From assembly GCA_003661945.1 (NCBI GenBank), contig QMXC01000064.1, forward strand, positions 1-6,971: a stretch of DNA of 6,971 bases. The letters run 5' to 3'. The notes below the pieces were generated by a model. The model searched no databases, was not told the origin of the DNA, and saw only the letters and a list, made by a program, of their open reading frames with translations. Both the position numbers and the translations under genes were made by a program. This DNA is from Candidatus Bathyarchaeota archaeon. GTDB lineage: Archaea > Thermoproteota > Bathyarchaeia > Bathyarchaeales > UBA233. Shown in pieces: positions 1 through 5,078 of this stretch (positions are counted from its first letter, which is position 1; every line of letters starts with the position of its first letter).

Positions 1-268
1 AAGCCAAACGCAAAGCCCAACGACGCTCCTCCACACTACCAGCAGAACGCTTAGCCAAATGCAAATCCAAAAACTCGCTCGGCGAAACATTCAAACCCTT
101 AACAAGCCGCAACCACTTAAAAAACCTCGCCAAACCAACAGCCTTCTCACGCCACGTAACACTCCCCTCCTCATAACGCGAAAGAAAATCAGCCACACAC
201 CCATTCCCCCGAACAAACTCCTCAACCTCACCCCAAGAAACACTATACCTAAACCGCCTAAACCTCAA
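1..268 (-). CDS. Probable tyrosine-recombinase-like (integrase-type) protein, N-terminal part only; runs off the left edge
   Basis: An open minus-strand frame runs from an in-frame TAG at 278-280 to the window edge. The first available start is TTG at 266-268, giving 89 visible residues. The fragment is helical, basic and aromatic, with segments such as GLARFFKWLRLVKGLNVSP and a VEERRWALRLA stretch. This resembles the SAM-like core-binding domain at the N-terminus of archaeal tyrosine recombinases; the catalytic domain with its Arg, His and Tyr would lie outside the window, so the family call is an inference from resemblance. A TATA-like box lies about 33 bases upstream, so a leaderless or near-leaderless transcript is possible. 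Codon use is extreme: 88 of 89 codons end in T or G, one in C, none in A, unlike every neighbour. An out-of-frame ATG at 273-275 gives only five codons, so the true N-terminus is uncertain. It could instead be another helical DNA-binding protein. Confidence 0.5.
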   Translation of the reverse strand, partial: MRFRRFRYSVSWGEVEEFVRGNGCVADFLSRYEEGSVTWREKAVGLARFFKWLRLVKGLNVSPSEFLDLHLAKRSAGSVEERRWALRLA

Positions 269-284
269 GCACCATCCCTAAACC
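248..284. repeat. Three direct copies of CCTAAACC around the start of the recombinase-like gene
   Basis: The 8-mer CCTAAACC (GGTTTAGG on the minus strand) occurs at 248-255, 257-264 and 277-284. The first two form a tandem with a 9-base period and encode Arg-Phe-Arg-Arg-Phe-Arg in the recombinase-like frame. The third lies upstream of the proposed TTG start, across the in-frame stop. They may be only a coding repeat plus chance, or binding sites for a regulator or recombinase. Confidence 0.4.
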
Positions 285-300
285 AACAGAAATAATGACC

Positions 301-308
301 GTATATAG
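301..308 (-). promoter_or_regulatory. Candidate archaeal TATA box for the recombinase-like gene
   Basis: The minus strand reads GGCTATATACGG here. It is an A/T-only core in otherwise mixed sequence, about 33 bases before the TTG start at 266-268. Archaeal transcription usually begins about 25 bases past the centre of the box, which would place the start near 275-280 and give a leader of roughly ten bases or less. A purine-rich stretch (TTAAAGG) precedes it, where a BRE would be. Confidence 0.45.
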
Positions 309-319
309 CCTTTAAGGTG

Positions 320-381
320 TCAGTTCGCCCGTCGAGTCTCTATCACAGCCTTCCGGCTCCAATGACTCTCCAGCTCATCAT
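320..381 (-). ncRNA. Candidate box C/D guide sRNA, box D guide aimed at 16S rRNA C1402
   Basis: On the minus strand a perfect box C (ATGATGA, 381-375) is followed 28 bases later by a box C'-like GTGATAGA (346-339), a 15-base guide (338-324) and a perfect box D (CTGA, 323-320). The 62-base core is the usual size of an archaeal C/D sRNA. The guide contains CGACGGGCG, complementary to the universal 16S decoding-site sequence CGCCCGTC (E. coli 1400-1407), and to a ninth base if position 1408 is G. The guide nucleotide fifth from box D is G at 328, which pairs with C1402, a site 2'-O-methylated in bacteria. The two nucleotides next to box D do not pair with 16S. Weak points: no convincing box D' between 347 and 374, where an AGCC-GGAA-GGCT hairpin sits instead, and only a poor terminal stem. 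It lies just downstream of alaX on the same strand and could be processed from that transcript. Confidence 0.5.
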
Positions 382-384
382 CCG

Positions 385-406
385 AAAAAATACATGCAGC
401 CGCTGC
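385..406 (-). terminator. Candidate terminator after alaX: short palindrome plus T6 tract
   Basis: Directly after the alaX stop codon, the minus strand has the palindrome GCAGCGGCTGC (406-396), which can form a 4-bp stem with a 3-base loop. Four bases later come six consecutive T (390-385). Archaeal RNA polymerase terminates mainly at T-tracts, and this is the only T6 tract between alaX and the next gene. The stem is short, so the T-tract is the main evidence. If the sRNA at 381-320 comes from the alaX transcript, termination here must be leaky. Confidence 0.35.
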
Positions 407-1174
407 TTAAGGCTTTTGCGATGCAACGAACTCTATTCTTTCAACGCCCTTACCCTTAGATGCTCTGGACAAGAGCTTTATGGCTCCGATTTCGCCCGTG
501 CGTTTAACGTGGGTTCCGCCGCAGGCGCATGCATGCCAGCCTTCGATTTCCACAACTCTAACATGCTTAACGTGGGATGGGAGAATCCGTAGAGACTCGT
601 GGAACTTCTCCAAGTATTTTTCAGCCTCAGCGCGTTCCATGATTTTTACGGTCACCTCGCGGTTTTCACCTACTACCTTGTTGGCTATTTCTTCGATTTT
701 AGGAAAGAGGGGACGCGTCGAGCTTGGATAGGCGAAGTCTATGCGGACTTTTTTGGCTTCTAAGCCTGAGCCTACTATTTCTACGGGTTCGCCGACTGCT
801 TGTCTAACGGCTTCAGCCATCAGATGCGCAGCTGTGTGGTTTCGCATTAGCGTATACCGGTAATCCCAGTCAATTCTTCCCTTAACGGGCTGGTTAACCT
901 TTATCCTTGGAGCTGCTTGTTCCGCGAACATGTGGATTACCCTTCCCCCGGGAAGCATCTTCGCTTTTCTTATCTTCACTTCGCCTTCTGCAGTCCAAAG
1001 TGTTCCACGGTCAGGCGGCTGTCCGCCTCCACCCGGATAGAACGCTGTTTGGTTTAGCACTACGCCTCTACCTTCTTCAAGCTCGAGAAGCTCTAGGGTC
1101 TCAGCTTCAAATTCCTTTAAGTAAGCATCTTCGTAGTAGAGTAGACGTGTAGAATTCATTTCGAGTTTCCTCAT
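407..1174 (-). CDS. alaX: Alanyl-tRNA editing protein AlaX (AlaX-M type)
   Basis: Free-standing relative of the AlaRS editing domain. The family hydrolyses mischarged Ser- or Gly-tRNA(Ala) in the cytoplasm, so serine or glycine is not read as alanine. The 255-residue protein has the N-terminal beta-barrel part with the glycine-rich motif AFYPGGGGQPPDRG (44-57), then the zinc site: HTAAH (H113, H117) and CGGTH (C218, H222). These are the four expected ligands, so it looks active. The size and the barrel domain fit AlaX-M rather than the short AlaX-S. The listed ATG (1174-1172) overlaps the cmk stop as ATGA but has no ribosome binding site. An ATG five codons later (1159-1157) has TGAGGA at 1173-1168 upstream and matches where the conserved part begins, so it may be the true start. 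It is the last gene of the cluster, where eL14 and Cbf5/TruB are often found in other archaea. Confidence 0.93.
   Translation of the reverse strand: MRKLEMNSTRLLYYEDAYLKEFEAETLELLELEEGRGVVLNQTAFYPGGGGQPPDRGTLWTAEGEVKIRKAKMLPGGRVIHMFAEQAAPRIKVNQPVKGRIDWDYRYTLMRNHTAAHLMAEAVRQAVGEPVEIVGSGLEAKKVRIDFAYPSSTRPLFPKIEEIANKVVGENREVTVKIMERAEAEKYLEKFHESLRILPSHVKHVRVVEIEGWHACACGGTHVKRTGEIGAIKLLSRASKGKGVERIEFVASQKP
1168..1173 (-). promoter_or_regulatory. Ribosome binding site favouring the inner alaX start
   Basis: The minus strand reads TGAGGA, with GAGG (1172-1169) nine bases before the ATG at 1159-1157. The outer ATG at 1174-1172 has only AAACATCCGTGT before it, with no purine-rich site. This favours an alaX product five residues shorter than the longest frame. 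Confidence 0.5.
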
Positions 1175-1782
1175 ACACGGATGTTTGGCTTATCTGTGTT
1201 TAGGAAGCACTTGTCTATTAACGTTATCACTGTTTGGCATACTTCTTCTATTGTTAGGTTTTCCGTGTCTATTATGGCGTGGAAAGGCGTGAAGTCTTCG
1301 CCTAGCTTGAAGCCGTAGAGCGCCGCGTATATCCGTTTTGTCCGTTCCTCCTTTTTTCTCAGGGCTTCCAGCGCTTCTTTCAAGGTGATTCCATCCCTCT
1401 CAGCTACTCGTTTGGCTCGTGTTTCAAGCGAGGCTTCAAGCCAGATTTTGAACCCTTCATTTTTTAGAAGCCACGGCATGGTCCAGCTGTCGAGGACAAC
1501 GTTTCCTTTTTCGGCGATTTCCAAGAGTTTCAGGTCTACTTTTCGGTCGTAGCTTGTGTCTCCGGCTCTCTGCTCTAGAAATTTTAGTCCTTCGCTGGTT
1601 TCCCACCAACCTCTGTCTTTTGAAGCGTAGCCTTCTTCTATGGCCATGGCTTTCAACACGTCGCCGCCGGAATAATACTTCAAACCGTAATGCTCAGCTA
1701 CACGTTTTCCAACCGTGCTTTTTCCGGAGCCAGCCATCCCACATATGCAGATTACCAGTCGCCTGCGTGGTTTTCTGCTCAA
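1171..1782 (-). CDS. cmk: Cytidylate kinase (CMP kinase), archaeal type, somewhat divergent
   Basis: Expected to phosphorylate CMP/dCMP to the diphosphate with ATP. The 203 residues include the Walker A motif GMAGSGKS (15-22), a YYSGGDVLKAMA segment (36-47) where the archaeal enzymes have S.G..FR..A, and GNVVLDSWTMPWLL (93-106), equivalent to the substrate-side strand. The region WLEASLETRAKRVAERDG (114-131) is the arginine-rich lid, followed by IIDTENLTIEEV near the end. The position between eL34 and the cluster end is the usual archaeal place for cmk. It is longer than the roughly 180 residues usual for archaeal Cmk, with an acidic, tryptophan-containing insert near 50-65 and a C-terminal extension. 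The usual E-G-R-L-A-G-W-M signature is altered, so substrate preference is less certain. The start is TTG (1782-1780); no ATG or GTG precedes the P-loop in frame, and AGGA lies 11 bases upstream. Confidence 0.82.
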   Translation of the reverse strand: MSRKPRRRLVICICGMAGSGKSTVGKRVAEHYGLKYYSGGDVLKAMAIEEGYASKDRGWWETSEGLKFLEQRAGDTSYDRKVDLKLLEIAEKGNVVLDSWTMPWLLKNEGFKIWLEASLETRAKRVAERDGITLKEALEALRKKEERTKRIYAALYGFKLGEDFTPFHAIIDTENLTIEEVCQTVITLIDKCFLNTDKPNIRV

Positions 1783-1807
1783 AGTTTTCAGCGTCCTTAC
1801 CCCGGGT

Positions 1808-2077
1808 TTAACCGGCTCTTACGGCTTGTTTTAGGGCTGTTTTGAGGCATTGGGGGCAGAGTTGTCCGCCGAACATTCGGCTGATTCGTCTTCTGGTTCG
1901 GTTAAGCTTACGGATTTCTGAAGCAACCTCTCTGGGAAGCCCGCTTAGGACGGTTCCGCATTGGCGGCACCTCGGCGGTTTAACCTTTTCTCTCTTGTAA
2001 TGCACAGCCAAACGGTCGCCTGGAACCTTTATTTTCACGCGTTTTCTGCTTCGGGTTCGATAGTAGGGTCGAGGCAT
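1808..2077 (-). CDS. rpl34e: Large-subunit ribosomal protein eL34 (L34e)
   Basis: An 89-residue basic protein of the archaeal and eukaryotic large subunit. The N-terminus PRPYYRTRS and the segment KVPGDRLAVHY (17-27) are typical. Two CxxC pairs, C37/C40 and C74/C77, form the zinc ribbon, separated by an Arg/Lys-rich helix with NRTRRR. Its length matches the family. The ATG (2077-2075) overlaps the DUF106 stop by one base as TAATG, and GGAGG lies about ten bases upstream inside the end of that gene, which suggests translational coupling. The DUF106-eL34-cmk order is standard in archaea. Confidence 0.95.
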   Translation of the reverse strand: MPRPYYRTRSRKRVKIKVPGDRLAVHYKREKVKPPRCRQCGTVLSGLPREVASEIRKLNRTRRRISRMFGGQLCPQCLKTALKQAVRAG

Positions 2078-2571
2078 TAATTTTCAGCCTCCGCGGTTAT
2101 TCCTAGGAGACGGGAAAAAACGGTTCCGAAGAGAGTTGAACAAAGGAAATACCACCACACTATTGAAGGAAACTTCATGAAGCCCAAGTCAATAATCTGG
2201 TTTACATCAGACACTCCGGGGAAATAAGCCACGGGACGAATTCCGTAGAAACCTAAGAGAACCTGCCATAAGAGAAAGAACGGGACAGAAAAAAGAATGA
2301 AAAGCTTCATCGACTGCCACATCATTTTCGACTGAAGCTGAAGAATATACTTCTGCCGCTTCATCACTTTTTCCAAGAGCTTCTTGTCACCCGTCTTTTG
2401 GGCTTTTCGGAACTCGGCGTTCCATTCAGCGATTTCCTTCCTCCACTCCCGTGTTTTTTCAGGATTGGTTAACAGCCGGTTAGCGAGGGATGTTAGGAAC
2501 GTTAAGACCATAGATAGGGCTAGTATAAAGAATGTTGCAGCCGGAATTGATGATAGGAATTCTGGAAGCAT
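2077..2571 (-). CDS. DUF106 membrane protein, archaeal Oxa1/YidC superfamily insertase (EMC3/TMCO1-like)
   Basis: A 164-residue membrane protein of the archaeal DUF106 family. Published structural work placed this family with YidC, Oxa1, Get1, EMC3 and TMCO1 as insertases, and a role in inserting proteins at the membrane follows from that relationship. Three hydrophobic segments are visible: about 11-34, 88-110 and 135-156. Between the first two is a charged, probably coiled-coil stretch (about 38-84, with REWRKEIAEWNAEFRKAQK), as expected for the cytosolic hairpin. KMMWQSMKLFILFSVPFF is the methionine-rich start of the second segment. It begins with ATG two bases after the adk stop and overlaps eL34 by one base. 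Its proximity to secY is the usual archaeal arrangement and fits a shared role at the membrane. Confidence 0.9.
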   Translation of the reverse strand: MLPEFLSSIPAATFFILALSMVLTFLTSLANRLLTNPEKTREWRKEIAEWNAEFRKAQKTGDKKLLEKVMKRQKYILQLQSKMMWQSMKLFILFSVPFFLLWQVLLGFYGIRPVAYFPGVSDVNQIIDLGFMKFPSIVWWYFLCSTLFGTVFSRLLGITAEAEN

Positions 2572-2573
2572 CG

Positions 2574-3161
2574 CTATAGCTCCATTACCTCTAACAGCTT
2601 CAACGCTGCTTCCTTCTGTTTACCTTGCTCATTAATAACTATTTTCACCGGAGCACCCGTCTGCACAGCGCACGCACAGGCCATTAAGCGGGAAAAGAGA
2701 AGCTCCTCTTCCACGTCTTTTTTCAAAACTATGTCTCGAAGCCTCGACTTATCTTTCACCCGTCTGGACAGAATCTCCTCAGCTGGAGCCTCTACAAGAA
2801 CGAAAAGGTCTGGTTTAAACGCGTCTAACACGTGTCGAGGAAGCCCGGGGAGAAAACCTCGACCCGTTTTCACGCACATATGCGTATCCACGATGACGTC
2901 GTTTCCGGCTTCCGCTATACGTCGGGAAATCGTTTCAGCAGCCTCTTTCTGAAGCTGTATTTGCATCTGCAAGTCTGACTTTCGCATGGAATCCCTATGA
3001 ACGTGCTTTCCCTTTTTTTCTAAAAGCTCAACCATGACCGTTCCGAAGTTTATCACAGATAGGCTCTTCCCCTTATCTTTTTCAGCTATTTCCTTAGCTA
3101 AGTTACACACCGTGGTTTTTCCACTTCCAGGGATTCCGGTAACGACTACTACTTGCCTCAA
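2574..3161 (-). CDS. adkA: Archaeal adenylate kinase AdkA
   Basis: Catalyses ATP + AMP to 2 ADP in the cytoplasm. The 195-residue protein has Walker A GIPGSGKTT (9-17), the INFGT segment (37-41) near the AMP site, RDSMRK (56-61), and VDTHMCVKTGRGFLPGLP (91-108), a signature of the archaeal enzyme rather than the bacterial one. RRVKDKSRLRD (about 133-143) is the arginine-rich lid. The archaeal family is trimeric and lacks the large zinc lid of bacterial Adk, and none is seen here. The start is TTG (3161-3159), eight bases after the secY stop; GGAGG lies 12 bases upstream in the last secY codons. No ATG occurs in frame before the P-loop, so TTG is well supported. A secY-adk-DUF106 order is typical of archaea. 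Confidence 0.95.
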   Translation of the reverse strand: MRQVVVVTGIPGSGKTTVCNLAKEIAEKDKGKSLSVINFGTVMVELLEKKGKHVHRDSMRKSDLQMQIQLQKEAAETISRRIAEAGNDVIVDTHMCVKTGRGFLPGLPRHVLDAFKPDLFVLVEAPAEEILSRRVKDKSRLRDIVLKKDVEEELLFSRLMACACAVQTGAPVKIVINEQGKQKEAALKLLEVMEL

Positions 3162-3169
3162 AGGAAGGG

Positions 3170-4594
3170 TCAGCCTCCGAAGACTTTTCGGAAGGCGGGA
3201 TACAGCTCAGCTACTCTCTCCCGCATGAGAAGCTCGTAATACTGGTATAGGATGCCTATTGATAGAAGGATACCCATCCCGGTTCCGAAGACCCCTACAA
3301 AATCGGCAACCGCAGCTATCAAGCCTACTATTATTCCGCCTAAAACAGCTACCACTGGAATATAGCGCTTAAGTATCGCTTCGATAGGTTTGCTTGAACG
3401 CCTATACCCTGGAATCAGCATCCCTGAGTCAACAAGCTGTTTCGCAACCGTTGACGGGCTTAGGTTGCCTACTTCAAGCCATGTGTAGGAGAAAATCATG
3501 CAGAAAACAACCATGATGGAGGCGTATCCGAGGGCTCGTAGAGGGTCAGCTGCTACCTGTGTGATTCCGCGTGGAGCCGTAACATAGTAAACCAGCCCGC
3601 CTATGGGCTGTCCGGTTTCAGGGTCAAACCTTCCCAGCAGGTCTACCCAGAAGCTTCGTCCGGCTATGTTCCGAAATATCTGGGAGAAAAGGTATACATT
3701 GGCGAATAGGGCTGAGGCGAATATTACTGGAAGGTTTGAAACGTATAGAAGCTTTATGGGGTATTTACTTCGGAATCCGCGGTGTCCAGCGTAGGCGAGG
3801 GGGAGTTCCACGCGGACTCCTTCCATATAGATGACGATGAAAAATATTGCTATAGTTGCGATGAAGCCCGGAATCGTGGGATAGGGCAAAGCTTCACCGG
3901 TTTCAGGGTTCATCCGCACAACCATGCTCATCAGCGACTCGCCCCGTCCTAGAGTTTGAGCTAGAGCTATGAAAAACCCGTAGCTTTTCAAGTCGCCAAC
4001 TGGAGGGGTCAAGCCGAAAGCGTCCCATAAAATGTTTTGAGCGACTCCAGCCATGATGAAGAGGCTTATTCCGCTTCCTATACCCCAGCCCTTCTGAATC
4101 ATCTCGTCTAGCATCATGACGATTAGTCCAGCGGCTAGAAGCTGGAGGAACACGATGAGCGCTGTGTTGAATGTTAGGGCGCCGTAGACGCCGCCGATTA
4201 TGTAGGCTGAAGCTTGGAAACCAACGAATATGAAGGAGAAAACCTTGCTTGCAGAGGTGAACAAGGCTCTGTCTTCGGGGTTTGACATGTCGCATTCTAT
4301 CATGCCGGAGCCGACTAGAAGCTGAAGGATTAAGCCAGCGGTAACAATAGGTCCGATGCCCAGTTCCATGAGGGAGCCGCGGTTGGAGGCGAAAATCACC
4401 CTTAAGGCTGTGAGTTCCATCCCGCCGCCGAGTCCGACGCCGTAGAGGGGCACTTGGGACATAACGAGATAAAGTATTAGCGCCATGAGCGTCCAGAAGA
4501 TTTTCTCGTTAAAGCTCACTTTCCGCTTCGGCGGGCTTACTTCTGGCATAAACCTTGAAAGAGGTTTGAAAAGGCTTAGGAACCTTCCAGCCAT
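3170..4594 (-). CDS. secY: Preprotein translocase subunit SecY (Sec61 alpha)
   Basis: Central pore subunit of the Sec translocon, in the cytoplasmic membrane; it moves proteins across or into the membrane with SecE and Sec61beta. The 474 residues show about ten membrane segments: near 34-52, 76-95 (after the plug), 112-138, 142-162, 170-190, 240-260, 278-300, 352-375, 408-430 and 435-455. Recognisable motifs are QVPLYGV (47-53), QKGWGIGSGISL (167-178), EGVRVELPLAYAGHRG (258-273) and TWLEVGNLSPSTVAKQL (371-387). The N-terminus FLSLFKPLSRFMPEV is normal for archaeal SecY, so the ATG at 4594-4592 is secure; AGGAGG ends three bases before it. A hydrophilic loop after segment 5 and another after segment 7 each carry a PETG stretch (230-233, 325-328). 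The 41 bases before it hold only the ribosome binding site. Confidence 0.98.
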   Translation of the reverse strand: MAGRFLSLFKPLSRFMPEVSPPKRKVSFNEKIFWTLMALILYLVMSQVPLYGVGLGGGMELTALRVIFASNRGSLMELGIGPIVTAGLILQLLVGSGMIECDMSNPEDRALFTSASKVFSFIFVGFQASAYIIGGVYGALTFNTALIVFLQLLAAGLIVMMLDEMIQKGWGIGSGISLFIMAGVAQNILWDAFGLTPPVGDLKSYGFFIALAQTLGRGESLMSMVVRMNPETGEALPYPTIPGFIATIAIFFIVIYMEGVRVELPLAYAGHRGFRSKYPIKLLYVSNLPVIFASALFANVYLFSQIFRNIAGRSFWVDLLGRFDPETGQPIGGLVYYVTAPRGITQVAADPLRALGYASIMVVFCMIFSYTWLEVGNLSPSTVAKQLVDSGMLIPGYRRSSKPIEAILKRYIPVVAVLGGIIVGLIAAVADFVGVFGTGMGILLSIGILYQYYELLMRERVAELYPAFRKVFGG

Positions 4595-4597
4595 ACG

Positions 4598-4607
4598 CCT
4601 CCTTTCC
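4598..4607 (-). promoter_or_regulatory. Strong ribosome binding site of secY
   Basis: The minus strand reads GGAAAGGAGG, ending three bases before the secY ATG. It is the closest match to the full anti-16S sequence in the window. It lies in the 41-base gap after uL15, so secY can be initiated independently of the gene before it. Confidence 0.6.
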
Positions 4608-4635
4608 TTTCCATGCTTTCTATTTGTTCAGTCTT

Positions 4636-5073
4636 CTATGTTTCTCTTAAAATTTGCCCACCGACACTTTGAAGCTTCTCGTCGGCGGTTTTCGAGTAAG
4701 ATGAAATTCGAACAACCAGCGGCTTGGTTATTTCCCCTTCGCCTAAAAGTTTGGTATAGCCGAGTTTTTCAAGGTCTATGAATGGTTTTCCATTTTTTTC
4801 GATTAGCATCCCGGCGCTGGCAAGCTTCTCGGCTACTTCCTCAAGTTCGCCTACGTTTATGACGTTTTCCTTTCTTCGAAGGCTCCTAGGCGAAGTGAAG
4901 CCCCTCTTTCCGAAATAGTTAGGCTCGTATTTTATCACGTATGTCCAGCCGTGTTTGTGTCTCCCCGGTTTACGCATCCCTTTAGACGAGGTTTTCCGGT
5001 GCTGTCCTACTCGTCCATACCCGACTGTTCGGGAACCCCGTTTTTTCCTAGTTTTCCTGAGTTTGTGAGGCAA
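4636..5073 (-). CDS. rpl15: Large-subunit ribosomal protein uL15
   Basis: A 145-residue 50S protein. The glycine- and arginine-rich N-terminal extension (RKTRKKRGSRTVGYGRVGQH, 6-25, then RKPGRHKHGW, 34-43) threads into 23S rRNA in known ribosome structures. The globular part includes YEPNYFGKRGF (49-59) and ends with the strand ITKPLVVRISSYSKTADEKL. Length is normal for archaea. The start is TTG (5073-5071): homologues begin with the same P-H-K-L-R segment, and no other start is in frame nearby. Its ribosome binding site GAGGG lies inside the final codons of the Hsp20-like gene, whose stop is only five bases away, so the two are probably translationally coupled. In most archaea uL30 is the direct upstream neighbour. 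Confidence 0.97.
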   Translation of the reverse strand: MPHKLRKTRKKRGSRTVGYGRVGQHRKTSSKGMRKPGRHKHGWTYVIKYEPNYFGKRGFTSPRSLRRKENVINVGELEEVAEKLASAGMLIEKNGKPFIDLEKLGYTKLLGEGEITKPLVVRISSYSKTADEKLQSVGGQILRET

Positions 5074-5078
5074 GGGTT

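Noticed and set aside
59..295. 78-codon plus-strand frame rich in Pro, Asn, Lys and Thr
   Set aside because: It is the antisense of the recombinase-like gene. The absence of stops follows from the extreme A/C composition of that strand.
316..400. tRNA-like arms (hairpin AGCC-GGAA-GGCT and a GTTCG-like stretch)
   Set aside because: No acceptor stem, no T-loop in the right place and no anticodon arm could be folded; the box C and box D motifs explain the stretch better.
301..406. Remnant of a protein gene such as eL14 between alaX and the recombinase-like gene
   Set aside because: Minus-strand frames here are broken by stops within a few codons and show no eL14-like residues.
317..592. Plus-strand frame over the alaX end and the intergenic region
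   Set aside because: It overlaps the conserved zinc-binding end of alaX on the opposite strand and has no domain character or ribosome binding site.
3903..4295. 130-codon minus-strand frame inside secY
   Set aside because: It is out of frame with a clearly conserved SecY and has no family resemblance; its low-similarity, Arg/Ser/His-rich product is typical of a shadow frame.
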